37,457 nt of DNA from Candidatus Gastranaerophilales bacterium (GTDB lineage: Bacteria; Cyanobacteriota; Vampirovibrionia; Gastranaerophilales; Gastranaerophilaceae): NCBI GenBank assembly GCA_944323035.1, contig CALUQY010000017.1:1-37457 (forward strand). Reading direction: 5' to 3'. The notes beneath the pieces were generated by a model. That model was not told the origin of the DNA, searched no databases, and saw only the letters and a program-made list of their open reading frames with translations. Below are positions 8,667-16,982 of the stretch, piece after piece. Within the stretch, counting starts at the first letter, position 1. Each line of letters starts with the position of its first letter. Position numbers and translations under genes: made by a program.

Positions 8667-9629
8667 TTATCTTTTTACGCACCAGACATGAACTGAGCTG
8701 CTATTTCTGTCCCATTCTGCTTTAACACCGTTATAAACCCCTACTACATACGCTTTGTCAGAAGAAATCAGATTTGAAGACCAGTAAATTGTATTTATCG
8801 CATCCCACTCAAATAAGTTTTTGTTGTAATAAATTGTTATAAGTTCTTCAACATTTGGCAGTCTATATTCACTATCCTGATTCCGGCAGGCTTTTCCGGC
8901 ATCGGCGTGTTTGGCGGTACCGGCTTCATTTACATTTGGAACAGGCATAACAACCTGACTATCACTTGAATATATTGCGCTCATAATACCAATATCCCGC
9001 CCGACAGTGTTTGGGCCTTTGCTGCCGTTCAAATCAAATACAAAATTTGCACATACCTGTTGCTTAATCATAGTGGCTTCGGCGTACGTATCAGTATAAG
9101 ATACTTCAACATTTGAAGCTGTACAGTCTTTGTTATAAAATACCAGAATGGATTCTCCGTTAGCAGTTTCAAATGCTGCCGCTTTTGTATCAGGAATACT
9201 TATTCCATGCATTGGCGCAATTATACCGGAGTTTAGTTCCCCTAATGTTTTAGGTAAACTTATGATATTGCCCTTTATTGTTGTAATTTTGCTGCTCAAT
9301 CCGCAATCTTCGATTTTAGCAGGCGAACAAATATTATTAATTTTCAGAACTTTACTCAAACCGCTGGTAATAAATGTTTCTGCTGCTGTATCGACTGCCG
9401 GCGCAGAAGATGTTGCCTCTGTTACCGTTCCATATCCGTTGAGGTTTGGCATAAGCGAAATTGCCTGTGACATACGGGCGTACAAAGCTTTTCTCTGTGT
9501 GTTCCATGTCCGCTCGTTGATGTTGCCGGTGAGGCTTGGAAGTGTTATCGCTGCAACTATACCGATTATTGTGAGAGATAACAGAATTTCTGCCATCGTA
9601 AACGCATTTTTTAAAACTCTTAAATCCAT
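8667..9629 (-). CDS. Prepilin-like protein with Lcl/DUF1566-like C-terminus
   Basis: 320 aa. The N-terminus MDLRVLKNAFTMAEILLS is a short-leader class III signal peptide: predicted cleavage before Phe, Glu at +5, then a hydrophobic helix (LLSLTIIGIVAAITLPSL). The C-terminal ~70 residues (CRNQDSEYRLPNVEEL ... YWSSNL ... HVWCVKR) resemble the Lcl_C/DUF1566 domain seen in surface and filament proteins. Two paralogues lie at 19982 and 23947, sharing an almost identical first ~55 mature residues and diverging later. This copy has a normal leader with an AAAGGA ribosome-binding site, its own promoter and a terminator. An operator-like palindrome overlaps its start of transcription. Confidence 0.82.
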   Translation of the reverse strand: MDLRVLKNAFTMAEILLSLTIIGIVAAITLPSLTGNINERTWNTQRKALYARMSQAISLMPNLNGYGTVTEATSSAPAVDTAAETFITSGLSKVLKINNICSPAKIEDCGLSSKITTIKGNIISLPKTLGELNSGIIAPMHGISIPDTKAAAFETANGESILVFYNKDCTASNVEVSYTDTYAEATMIKQQVCANFVFDLNGSKGPNTVGRDIGIMSAIYSSDSQVVMPVPNVNEAGTAKHADAGKACRNQDSEYRLPNVEELITIYYNKNLFEWDAINTIYWSSNLISSDKAYVVGVYNGVKAEWDRNSSSVHVWCVKR

Positions 9630-9655
9630 ACATTATCCTTTCTTTCACAAAAAAT

Positions 9656-9681
9656 GTAATATCAATCTTACATGATTTATA
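9656..9681 (-). promoter_or_regulatory. Prepilin promoter -10 box with an operator-like palindrome
   Basis: On the minus strand TGG-TATAAA (box at 9676-9681) is an extended -10. The 16-bp partial palindrome GTAATATCAATCTTAC at 9656-9671 covers the predicted start of transcription and matches two sites in front of the divergent XRE gene. Confidence 0.6.
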
Positions 9682-9741
9682 CCACAAAATAAATAGTATG
9701 TATCAAATTTTAAGTAATATTAAGCGTTTTGGACATATATT

Positions 9742-9774
9742 GTAATATTCATCTTACTGTAATATTTGTATTAC
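9742..9774 (+). promoter_or_regulatory. Two operator-like palindromes upstream of the XRE gene
   Basis: GTAATATTCATCTTAC (9742-9757) and GTAATATTTGTATTAC (9759-9774) are two 16-bp sites spaced one base apart. Together with 9656-9671 they fit GTAANAT-N2-AT/AN-TTAC-like symmetry. Their position suggests autoregulation by the XRE protein and joint control of the prepilin gene (inference). No convincing -35/-10 pair for the XRE gene was identified. Confidence 0.55.
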
Positions 9775-9790
9775 ATGCGAAACTTATTGT

Positions 9791-10003
9791 ATGGGTATTC
9801 GTAAATTAAGGAATTCTATAGGACGAAAAGTTAAAGCTTTACGTTTGGAAAAAGGTCTTTCGCAAGAAAAATTTGCAGAATGCGTTAATATGTCGCGTGA
9901 ACACATTTCCTGCATTGAACGCGGCAAAAACCTTGCCACCGTTGAAACGCTTTATAATATGGCTGAATTTTTTGGAATTGATATTAAATCTTTTTTTGAA
10001 TAG
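9791..10003 (+). CDS. Small XRE-family HTH regulator
   Basis: 70 aa, a single helix-turn-helix domain of the Cro/CI type: KVKALRLEKGLSQEKFAECVNMSREHISCIERGKN contains the first three helices, followed by LATVETLYNMAEFFGIDIKSFF. No effector domain, so it is probably a DNA-binding dimer. It is divergent from the prepilin gene, with three operator-like palindromes between them. The start codon lacks a clear ribosome-binding site. Stand-alone regulators of this size often control neighbouring accessory genes. Confidence 0.88.
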   Translation: MGIRKLRNSIGRKVKALRLEKGLSQEKFAECVNMSREHISCIERGKNLATVETLYNMAEFFGIDIKSFFE

Positions 10004-10004
10004 A

Positions 10005-10038
10005 ATGGCTGGTTTATCTGAACCAGCCATGTTTGTTG
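10005..10038 (+). terminator. Terminator of the XRE gene
   Basis: ATGGCTGGTT (10005-10014) pairs perfectly with AACCAGCCAT (10021-10030), followed by the moderately T-rich GTTTGTTGTT. Confidence 0.7.
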
Positions 10039-10422
10039 TTATGTCGTTGCGAATCCGAATTCTTCTTTCCAGGTCTTGAAACCGCCGTCAAGATGCATAC
10101 ACGGGTATCCGTAATCCGCAAGCTTCAGGCATGCTCTTGCACCAAGGTGGCATTGCTGGTTATAACAACAAATAACATTTGTTTCTTCCTTTGATAATTT
10201 ATCCGTATTCGCTTCTATTGTTTCGTAAGGCATTGAAATTGAACCCGGAATATGCGAAATTTCATAGTCCGCTTCATTTCTTACATCAATTATTTTTACT
10301 TTACCTTCATCCATAAGGTCTTTTAGTTCTACTGGCCCGAGCGTGTAAGCAATCTGTTTCATAAAATATTTTTTAGCTTTTTCGCTGTTGTTGCGTAGTT
10401 CTTTGATTTCTAAATTTGTCAT
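10039..10422 (-). CDS. Rhodanese-like domain protein
   Basis: 127 aa, a single rhodanese domain: KIIDVRNEADYEISHIPGSI is the CH2A-type motif, and VICCYNQQCHLGARA is the active-site loop. Catalytic Cys is either Cys91 (CHLGAR fits C-x4-R) or the Cys85/Cys86 pair; the sequence alone does not decide. The ending LDGGFKTWKEEF is typical. An N-terminal helical extension of about 25 residues precedes the domain. Possible roles are sulfur transfer or persulfide handling, conceivably for the nearby nifU-nifS genes, although these are on the opposite strand. GGAG precedes the ATG. Confidence 0.88.
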   Translation of the reverse strand: MTNLEIKELRNNSEKAKKYFMKQIAYTLGPVELKDLMDEGKVKIIDVRNEADYEISHIPGSISMPYETIEANTDKLSKEETNVICCYNQQCHLGARACLKLADYGYPCMHLDGGFKTWKEEFGFATT

Positions 10423-10471
10423 AAATTTCTCCTTTCAATAAATTTATAATTGAAATTAAGAAAATTTAAAT

Positions 10472-10676
10472 TGCCGGAATGTTTTAGCTAAGCCGTCCGA
10501 CACGATCTTCCCTTACTATTCGCCGTACTTTCGCCTGCGACAACGCGAGCACCGGCTGACGCTGACTCGTTCGCGATAAATGGCACCGTTCGCAATCGCA
10601 CCAAAGAGCGCGGTCTCTGGTGTCGATTGCTCAACTGTTCGGAATGCGTTGCATTCCTCCTGCCTCTGCTCACTCA
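10472..10676. repeat. GC-rich hairpin repeat mosaic
   Basis: A GC-rich block in AT-rich surroundings with several inverted repeats, for example GGAATGC/GCATTCC near 10640-10656, AGAG/CTCT around CGCGGT near 10604, and CAATCGCACC facing GGTGTCGATTG. It resembles in style the elements at 8198, 34361 and 35969 but has no long identical stretch with them. It has no credible gene. Confidence 0.5.
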
Positions 10677-10680
10677 TAAA

Positions 10681-11081
10681 AAAAATTACCTTATAGTTTT
10701 GGGGTAATCCTACTATGAGGTAATATCGGGTAAATGTATAGTTTATGTTTGTTATGCTAAACTAATATTTGGATTGTTTATTTTTTATTTTATTGGGGTT
10801 TGTATTCTAATACGTTAGGGTAAATGTATATATACTAAGTCTAATCTACATTCCATTACTTCCAGTTATTTCTTTAATATCGAGAGTCTGTTAATACACA
10901 AAATGTATATTTTTTAAACAAGTGTTTAAGCAACACTTCAATTTAGTGTATCTAATATAACCTAATCGAAAAAAAATGTCAAGCAAAATTTTTTAAAAAT
11001 TTTTATAAAAATTTACACTAATAATTTGGCGCTGTTCTAAAAACTTTTTTTGGGATAAAATGTGAGAAAGGGAGAAATTTT
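10681..11081. other. AT-rich non-coding region before nifU
   Basis: No gene found. It contains two copies of GGGTAAATGTATA about 90 bases apart (near 10729 and 10820), a short inverted repeat TAGTTTA/TAAACTA around 10738-10765, a hairpin AAGTGTT/AACACTT near 10919-10938, and oligo-A/T tracts (10967-11015). A TAAAAT just before nifU (near 11055) may be its -10 box. The repeated GGGTAAATGTATA could bind a regulator of the nifUS operon (inference). Confidence 0.4.
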
Positions 11082-11924
11082 ATGTGGGATTACTCAGAAA
11101 AAGTTATAGAACATTATAGAAATCCACGCAATGTCGGGAAAATTGATGACGCTGATGCTATCGGTGTTGCCGGTTCTCTGGCATGCGGTGACCAGTTGAA
11201 AATATATTTGAAAATAAAAAATAATACGGTTGTTGACGCCAAATTCCAAACTTTTGGCTGCGGCTCGGCTGTTGCAAGTTCAAGTATTTTGACCGAAATG
11301 ATTATCGGCAAAACGCTTGATGAGGTTAGAAAGATTACAAATAAAGATATTGCCGACCAGCTTGGAGGGCTGCCGCCTGAAAAAATGCACTGCTCGGTCA
11401 TGGGGCATGAAGCGCTGGAAGATGCTCTTAAAAATTATGACGATTATATGGATTTGGACGAGTTAAGGGCGGAGCCGGTTAAAGAAAAGATTATCTGCCA
11501 GTGCTTCGGGGTTACTGAAAACCAGATTTGGGAAGCAATTAAGGTTAACGGGTTAAAAACCGTTGAAGAGGTTACTAATTTTACCAAAGCCGGCGGCGCC
11601 TGCGGCAGATGCAAGGACGTAATTAAAGATATTATTGACACTTATTACAATAAGCTTGAAAAAGAAGAGCATGAAGCTTCAACGCTTTCTCCGGCACAGA
11701 AAATCCTTAAAATAAGTAAGGTTATTGAAACTCAAATCGCTGCCGAACTTCAAAAAGACGGCGGCGACATAACACTTGTTGATATTGACGGCTCAAAAGT
11801 GTATGTTAAGCTGCGCGGAAAATGTTCCGGTTGTAAAAATGCAATGATGACTCTTAAAGGTTTTGTTGAAAATACCTTGAGAGAAACTGTTGACAAAAAT
11901 ATTGAAGTTATAGAGGTTGAATAA
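11082..11924 (+). CDS. nifU: NifU-type Fe-S cluster scaffold protein
   Basis: 280 aa with the full three-domain NifU layout. The N-terminal IscU-like scaffold has Cys35 (with Asp37), Cys60 and Cys104. The central BFD-like [2Fe-2S] domain has Cys139, Cys141, Cys174 and Cys177. The C-terminal Nfu domain has the CSGC pair at 248/251. NifU builds [2Fe-2S] and [4Fe-4S] clusters from sulfur supplied by NifS and hands them to apo-proteins. GGGAG lies 7 bases before the ATG; nifS overlaps by one base. No nitrogenase genes are nearby, so this is probably the general cluster-assembly system, as in some other anaerobes that use NifUS for housekeeping. Confidence 0.96.
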   Translation: MWDYSEKVIEHYRNPRNVGKIDDADAIGVAGSLACGDQLKIYLKIKNNTVVDAKFQTFGCGSAVASSSILTEMIIGKTLDEVRKITNKDIADQLGGLPPEKMHCSVMGHEALEDALKNYDDYMDLDELRAEPVKEKIICQCFGVTENQIWEAIKVNGLKTVEEVTNFTKAGGACGRCKDVIKDIIDTYYNKLEKEEHEASTLSPAQKILKISKVIETQIAAELQKDGGDITLVDIDGSKVYVKLRGKCSGCKNAMMTLKGFVENTLRETVDKNIEVIEVE

Positions 11925-13117
11925 TGAATTTAGTATATTTAGATAACAATGCTACCACCAGAGTGGATGACAGCGTTTTAGAAGCTATGATGCCTTATTT
12001 TTCACAGGAATACGGTAATCCGTCGTCTATGTATGATTTTGCAAAAACAGCTGCGCATGCTATGCAAAACGCACGCGGACAGATGAAAGATTTTTTCAAT
12101 GCCGCTAATGAAAAGGATATAATTTTTACAGGCGGCGGCTCGGAAAGTGCTAACCTTGCCATACGCGGAGTTTTAAATATGAACAAAAATAAACGTCATA
12201 TTATCACTTCAAAAGTTGAACATCCCTGCGTTCTTAATCTTTATAATCAGCTTGAAAAAGAAGGCTACAAGGTTGATTATATTAACGTTAACTCTAATGG
12301 CGATTTAGATCTTGAAGAACTGAATGAAAAAGTAGATTTTGATACTGCCCTTGTTTCTGTTATGTTTGCAAACAATGAAACCGGCGTTATTTTCCCGATT
12401 GAAAAGGTCGTGGAAATTGTTAAATCAAAAAACAAAGAAACAAAAATTTTTGTTGATGCAGTTCAGGCTGCAGGTAAAATTGATATTAATGTTCAGGAGC
12501 TGGGCATTGATTTGCTCGGCGTTTCAGGACATAAATTCCATGCACCGAAAGGTGTCGGAGCGCTTTATGTTAACCCTAAAACCCTGATAACTCCGCTTAT
12601 CATAGGCGGTCATCAGGAAAGAGGTAAGCGCGCTGGTACAGAAAATGTTCCATATATTGTTGGTATGGGGCTTGCAGCATCGCTGGCAAAAGACGGGCTT
12701 AGATATGAAGCAACTGAGGTTAAGCGCCTTCGTGACAAGCTTGAAACTAACATATTGAAAAATATTTATAATGCAAGACTTAACACCGGCGTTGTTAACC
12801 GTGTTCCTAATACGACAAACATCGGGTTTGAATACATTGAAGGCGAACTTATACTTCTGCACCTGAGTGATGTCGGGATTTGTGCAAGTTCCGGCAGTGC
12901 ATGCACTTCAGGCTCTCTTGAACCAAGTCATGTCCTCAGAGCTATGAATGTCCCGTTTACTGCTGTTCACGGCAGTATCAGGTTCTCTTTGAGTAAATAT
13001 ACAACAGAAAAAGAAATTGATTATGTAATCGAAAAAATGCCGCCGATTATTGAAAAACTTATCGGAATTTCTCCATATCAGGAGGAACTTGCGGCAATTA
13101 AAAATTTAAAAACTTAG
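11924..13117 (+). CDS. nifS: Cysteine desulfurase NifS
   Basis: 397-aa PLP-dependent enzyme that removes sulfur from cysteine to supply NifU. The N-terminal YLDNNATT motif, the cofactor-binding Lys204 in SGHKFHAPKG and the persulfide-carrying Cys327 in SSGSACTSG are all present; the long, structured CTSGSLEPSHVL loop is of the NifS/IscS class. The start codon overlaps the nifU stop (TAATGA), giving translational coupling. A strong terminator follows at 13135. Confidence 0.95.
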   Translation: MNLVYLDNNATTRVDDSVLEAMMPYFSQEYGNPSSMYDFAKTAAHAMQNARGQMKDFFNAANEKDIIFTGGGSESANLAIRGVLNMNKNKRHIITSKVEHPCVLNLYNQLEKEGYKVDYINVNSNGDLDLEELNEKVDFDTALVSVMFANNETGVIFPIEKVVEIVKSKNKETKIFVDAVQAAGKIDINVQELGIDLLGVSGHKFHAPKGVGALYVNPKTLITPLIIGGHQERGKRAGTENVPYIVGMGLAASLAKDGLRYEATEVKRLRDKLETNILKNIYNARLNTGVVNRVPNTTNIGFEYIEGELILLHLSDVGICASSGSACTSGSLEPSHVLRAMNVPFTAVHGSIRFSLSKYTTEKEIDYVIEKMPPIIEKLIGISPYQEELAAIKNLKT

Positions 13118-13134
13118 TGTATAACGCTATATAT

Positions 13135-13172
13135 AAAAACAGGCTTTCCGAAACCGGAAAGCCTGTTTTTTT
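13135..13172. terminator. Bidirectional terminator between nifS and rplL
   Basis: AAAACAGGCTTTCC pairs with GGAAAGCCTGTTTT around GAAACC, with T runs on both strands. It ends the nifUS transcript and the rplJ-rplL transcript. Confidence 0.9.
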
Positions 13173-13184
13173 AGTTTTATAATA

Positions 13185-13559
13185 CTACTTAAGTTCAACA
13201 GATGCACCAGCAGCTTCAAGTTGTTTCTTGATAGCTTCAGCTTCTTCTTTCTTAACGTTTTCTTTAACAGGTTTTGGAGCTCCGTCTACTAAGTCTTTTG
13301 CTTCTTTCAAGCCTAAGCCTGTGATAGCACGAACTTCTTTTAATACAGCGATTTTGTTAGCACCAGCAGATGCCAATACAACTGTAACTTCATCAGAACC
13401 AGCTTCTTCTGCTGCTGCAGGAGCTGCTGCTACTGCTGCTACTGCTACAGGAGCTGCTGCAGATACGCCAAATTTTTCTTCCATAGCTTTTACTAATTCA
13501 GCTGCTTCTAATAATGTTAATGATGAAATTTCTTCTAAAATAGTTTCTACTTTACTCAT
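13185..13559 (-). CDS. rplL: Ribosomal protein bL12 (L7/L12)
   Basis: 124 aa. The N-terminal dimerisation part ([29 protein letters not shown]), an Ala-rich hinge (about residues 33-52), and the factor-binding C-terminal domain ([20 protein letters not shown] ... GAPKPVKE) are all standard. It forms the ribosomal stalk together with L10. AAGGAG stands before the ATG, 55 bases after rplJ. No rpoB follows, unlike the usual bacterial order, but split L12/rpoB is common in cyanobacteria. Confidence 0.97.
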   Translation of the reverse strand: MSKVETILEEISSLTLLEAAELVKAMEEKFGVSAAAPVAVAAVAAAPAAAEEAGSDEVTVVLASAGANKIAVLKEVRAITGLGLKEAKDLVDGAPKPVKENVKKEEAEAIKKQLEAAGASVELK

Positions 13560-13614
13560 TTTTAAATTCTCCTTTATATGTTTTTTAATGTTTTCTAATG
13601 TTACTTAGTAAGAA

Positions 13615-14136
13615 CTAAGCTGATTTTTGGTCACGTACAGCAGCCATAGCTCTTGTAAGTTGTGACATAACTGCTGAAAGTGAGTTTGCAATGCCTGATG
13701 CAGGTGAGTTGATTGAACCAAGAATTTTTGCATAAAGTTCTTCTTTTGAAGGAAGTTTTGATAATGCTTCTGCTTCTTTTGCGTTCAACAATTTACCGTC
13801 TAAGGCTCCGCCTAGCATTGCACCTTTTTTGCTGTCTTTGATGAATTGTGCTACAATTTTTGCTGGCGCAACTTGATCTTCATAACCAAATGCTATTGCG
13901 GTCGCGCCGGTCATCATTTCTGATAATACTTCGAATGCTGTATCTTTCAGAGCGATTTTTGCAAGCGTATTTTTCGTTACCATATAATCGCCGCCTTCTT
14001 TTTGAAGTGCTCGTCTTAAATTGGTAATTTCTTCTACGCTGTAGCCTTTGTATTCAGTCAAAATAGCAACTTGTGCTTTTTCAATCTTAGCTTTCATTGC
14101 TTCGATTTTTTCTGATTTGAATGCTTTTGTTGACAT
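13615..14136 (-). CDS. rplJ: Ribosomal protein uL10
   Basis: 173 aa. Typical N-terminal half with AILTEYKGYSVEEITNLRRAL and the YMVTKNTLAKIAL motif; the C-terminal helix (ANSLSAVMSQLTRAMAAVRDQ) is the stalk helix that binds L12 dimers. AGGAG lies before the ATG. The preceding 170 bases look like an L10-type autoregulatory leader. The rplK-rplA genes that often come first are absent here; a membrane-protein gene precedes instead. Confidence 0.97.
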   Translation of the reverse strand: MSTKAFKSEKIEAMKAKIEKAQVAILTEYKGYSVEEITNLRRALQKEGGDYMVTKNTLAKIALKDTAFEVLSEMMTGATAIAFGYEDQVAPAKIVAQFIKDSKKGAMLGGALDGKLLNAKEAEALSKLPSKEELYAKILGSINSPASGIANSLSAVMSQLTRAMAAVRDQKSA

Positions 14137-14186
14137 TTTCGGCTCCTTTTTATCATTTAATATATAGTTTTCGACCTGTTAATATT

Positions 14187-14305
14187 AAAAAAGACTTTAC
14201 AGTCTATAAACCGCAAAATCTTATACTTAGTCTTTAAATTTTAGTTTTAAAGCCTCGATTGGCGCTTGCGCATTAAAGAATTTTCTGCCAATTGTCTACG
14301 GTTTA
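14187..14305 (-). ncRNA. L10-type ribosomal protein leader with attenuator
   Basis: On the minus strand the transcript begins near CCGTAGAC (rc of 14294-14301); AATTGGC just after it pairs with GCCAAT further on, followed by CGAGG, the layout of the known L10 leader where L10(L12)4 binds. Downstream, AGACT-GTAA-AGTCT followed by TTTTTT (14187-14205) is an intrinsic terminator that could act as an attenuator. The hairpin GCGC-AA-GCGC is also visible. Assignment rests on motif layout, not on an alignment. Confidence 0.65.
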
Positions 14306-14309
14306 CATT

Positions 14310-14340
14310 ACTATACTAGCACAAACAAAATAAAACGCAA
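14310..14340 (-). promoter_or_regulatory. Promoter of rplJ-rplL
   Basis: On the minus strand TATAGT (14310-14315) lies about 8 bases before the leader; TTGCGT (14335-14340) is a possible -35 box with 19-base spacing. Confidence 0.5.
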
Positions 14341-14348
14341 CTAATCGG

Positions 14349-15251
14349 TTAATTTTTGTTAACGAGTTCGTAAATAATGTCTTCTGATTCGGTATATTCT
14401 CCGTTGCTGATTGCTTTAAAATTATTTTCTGGCACAAGATTAAGACATTCTGAAACAATCTGATAGCAAAGGATTTTTTTGTTAGCCTTCATTTCAATAA
14501 GCTCTTTTGCATCTGCAACCGCTTTCTCATTTGATTCTGTTGCAAGATAGGTCGTGACGGCCATATAGTAACCAAGCCCGTTTTTGACATATTTTTCTAC
14601 CTGACAGATGCTGCGGATAAAAAATAAAATTTTATTCAGATTTTCGGCTTTATCTATAAAAAGTGTAAGTACTTCCGGGTTTGAGTGTATCTGGCATTTT
14701 ACGCTCATTGTTATCATTGAAAATATTTCTTTTGCCATTTTTTGCGCCTGAAGCCGGAGTGCTTCTTCCATTTTTTCATCCTTGAATGCCTGTGTATTGT
14801 ACATAGGGTTTACTATGTTCAGTTTAAACATAACAACAAAGCGCATTGATGTACGCAGATGCATTTTGTATTTTTTCTGTATTTCCTGATTTATTCGTTC
14901 GTTTTCTTCTTCAAGTGCTTCTTCTTTGTTTTTTTCATACAATTTCAAAATGTCCCCGAGAATATCCGTAATTGTTTCGAAAATCAAGAGAAAGAATACT
15001 ATTGCTATTGCAATATACATTATGGCATTAAAGTTTTCGTCATCATCTTTTGTCGGCGTATAAAAGATATAGCTTATGTTTGTGAAAAAGTCGTTCAAAC
15101 TATCATAAAACGGTACATAAGATTCAATCTCAAATATTGAAACAAGCCAAGTAAATATAATTATACCCAAAAATATACACAGAACAATTTTAAAAAAAGC
15201 CATTAAACTATTTAAAAATTTGGACAGTTTAGCTTTCTTTTCGCTGATCAT
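14349..15251 (-). CDS. Unknown membrane protein, 300 aa
   Basis: Not recognised. Two hydrophobic helices are clear: residues ~15-38 (LMAFFKIVLCIFLGIIIFTWLV-like) and ~77-95 (IMYIAIAIVFFLLIFETI-like). The segment between them is about 40 residues. After the second helix comes a long charged, coiled-coil-like part (KNKEEALEEENERINQEIQK) and a helical cytoplasmic or periplasmic domain. AGAGGG lies before the ATG. It is 16 bases after panC on the same strand, so it is the last gene of the yvcK-panB-panC group, but nothing in the sequence links it to pantothenate. Confidence 0.75.
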   Translation of the reverse strand: MISEKKAKLSKFLNSLMAFFKIVLCIFLGIIIFTWLVSIFEIESYVPFYDSLNDFFTNISYIFYTPTKDDDENFNAIMYIAIAIVFFLLIFETITDILGDILKLYEKNKEEALEEENERINQEIQKKYKMHLRTSMRFVVMFKLNIVNPMYNTQAFKDEKMEEALRLQAQKMAKEIFSMITMSVKCQIHSNPEVLTLFIDKAENLNKILFFIRSICQVEKYVKNGLGYYMAVTTYLATESNEKAVADAKELIEMKANKKILCYQIVSECLNLVPENNFKAISNGEYTESEDIIYELVNKN

Positions 15252-15267
15252 AAGCCCTCTTTGCGTT

Positions 15268-16122
15268 TTAATCTTTCATTGATACGTTATCAATTAACCT
15301 GACATTACCTATTTTTACCGCGATAAACGCGATAGTCTTATCATCTATTATACTCTTTTCTTCCAGATTGTCCTCATCTCTAAAGTCGAGATATTCAAGA
15401 TTGTGGTGTGAATTAAGATAATTAAAAGCCGTTTCTTTCAACGCTGAGGCGTCAGTAATTCCTTGCTTATAGCATTTTTTGATATTAAAGAGCAGTTTGC
15501 TCAGGGCAAGAGCGTCTTCTTTTTGTTCCGGTGTAAGATAGGAATTTCTTGAACTCAGGGCAAGTCCGGAGTCCTCGCGGACAATCGGGCAGCCGATAAT
15601 TTCTACCGGAATATTTAAATCTTTTACCATTTTTCTGATAATTATAAGTTGTTGGCGGTCTTTTTCTCCGAAAAATGCAAAGTCCGGCTGAACTATATTA
15701 AAAAATTTGTTAACAACAGTACACACACCGTCAAAGTGCCCGATTCTGCTTTTACCGCATAGTTTATCCATATAAAAATACGGCGGAATTACGTAGGTTA
15801 AATAATCGTTTGAAAGCCTGAAACCTTCGCCGTACATTTCAGCAGGCGTCGGCGCAAAGATTAAATCAGCCTCTTTTGCGGTTTCGCAGTCTGCCTCAAG
15901 CGTGCGCGGGTATTTGTCTAAATCTTCATTCGGGCCGAATTGAATAGGGTTTACGAAAATCGAAACGACAGTCCGGTCGCATTTTTCAACTGACTTTTTT
16001 ATTAGGCTCAAATGGCCGGCATGGAGTGCTCCCATTGTTGGTACAAAACCAATTGTTAAGCCTTCTTTTTTCCACTGTTTAATTTGCTCTCTTACTTCCT
16101 GAATTTTATGTACTAATCTCAT
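15268..16122 (-). CDS. panC: Pantothenate synthetase
   Basis: 284 aa. Joins pantoate and beta-alanine with ATP to give pantothenate. The HIGH-type nucleotide motif is PTMGALHAGHLSLI (residues ~29-42); FVNPIQFGPNEDLDKYPR, KSRIGHFDGVCTVV, FFGEKDRQQL and the KMSKS-equivalent ALSSRN are all present. The length is standard. It starts 12 bases after the panB stop with AGAGG in front. Some insertion around residues 103-120 (LSNDYLTYVIPPYF) is a little unlike the common form. Confidence 0.95.
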   Translation of the reverse strand: MRLVHKIQEVREQIKQWKKEGLTIGFVPTMGALHAGHLSLIKKSVEKCDRTVVSIFVNPIQFGPNEDLDKYPRTLEADCETAKEADLIFAPTPAEMYGEGFRLSNDYLTYVIPPYFYMDKLCGKSRIGHFDGVCTVVNKFFNIVQPDFAFFGEKDRQQLIIIRKMVKDLNIPVEIIGCPIVREDSGLALSSRNSYLTPEQKEDALALSKLLFNIKKCYKQGITDASALKETAFNYLNSHHNLEYLDFRDEDNLEEKSIIDDKTIAFIAVKIGNVRLIDNVSMKD

Positions 16123-16134
16123 ACTCAGCCTCTT

Positions 16135-16980
16135 TTATTTATGATTTAATAACTGTCTGACTTCTCCTTCTTCAAGCCGGAAAACTTCATCGTCAGACGG
16201 AAAGTTTCCGGATTTAACATCTTTATCATACTGTGCTGCGCAATCGTAGATTAATTTGCGCATATCGCCGTAACGTCTTGCAAATTTAGGTTTAAATTCT
16301 CCGTATTTGCCAAAAACATCATCGCTTACAAGCACCTGTCCGTCACAGAACCTGCCGGCGCCGCAGGAAATTGTTGCGATATTGAGGTTTTCGCTAATGT
16401 ATTTTGCGCTTTCTTCCGGAACCATTTCCAGGACAATTGCGAAAGCACCGGCTTCTTCAAGTTTTTTTGCCTGTTCAAGCAATTCTAATGTTGTATTGTA
16501 GGTTTTGCCCTGAATATAATGCCCGCCGATTGCGTTAATTGCCTGAGGGGTAAAGCCGATATGCGCAATAACAGGAATTCCGAACTCGCTGCAGCGTTTT
16601 ATCAGCGAACAAATATATTCTCCGGAGCCCTCGATTTTAACGGCATTGGCACCTGCCTTAACAGCTTCTCCGATATTTGCAATAGCGCTTGCAATGTCGC
16701 AGTGGTAACTCATAAACGGCATATCGCAAACGACCATTGCGCGCGAAACCCCTCTGGCTACGGCTTTTGTGAAGATTTTCATCTCCTCAATTGAAATACT
16801 GTTTGTATTTTCATAACCCAGAGCCACCATAGCAAGGCTGTCGCCGACAAGAATTATGTCGATACCCGCTTCATCAAGGATTTTGGCTGTTGAATAATCG
16901 TATGCAGTCAGGGCTGAAAATTTCTTTTTTTCAAGTTTAAATTCACGAATATGTTTTGTATTAACTTTTTTCATTTTCAC
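16135..16980 (-). CDS. panB: 3-methyl-2-oxobutanoate hydroxymethyltransferase
   Basis: 281-aa TIM-barrel enzyme adding a hydroxymethyl group from methylene-tetrahydrofolate to ketoisovalerate to make ketopantoate. The signatures LTAYDYSTAKILDEAGID, VGDSLAMVALGY (Mg-binding Asp), VVCDMPFMSY, AVKIEGSGEY, and IAHIGFTPQ are present. Directly upstream of panC, 2 bases after yvcK. No panE or panD in the window, so ketopantoate reduction and beta-alanine supply come from elsewhere. An ATG two codons downstream is an alternative start. Confidence 0.95.
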   Translation of the reverse strand: MKMKKVNTKHIREFKLEKKKFSALTAYDYSTAKILDEAGIDIILVGDSLAMVALGYENTNSISIEEMKIFTKAVARGVSRAMVVCDMPFMSYHCDIASAIANIGEAVKAGANAVKIEGSGEYICSLIKRCSEFGIPVIAHIGFTPQAINAIGGHYIQGKTYNTTLELLEQAKKLEEAGAFAIVLEMVPEESAKYISENLNIATISCGAGRFCDGQVLVSDDVFGKYGEFKPKFARRYGDMRKLIYDCAAQYDKDVKSGNFPSDDEVFRLEEGEVRQLLNHK

Positions 16981-16982
16981 AC

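Noticed and set aside
11082-13117. nifU-nifS as part of a nitrogen-fixation cluster
   Set aside because: No nitrogenase or other nif genes are nearby; NifUS alone is used for general Fe-S assembly in several bacteria.
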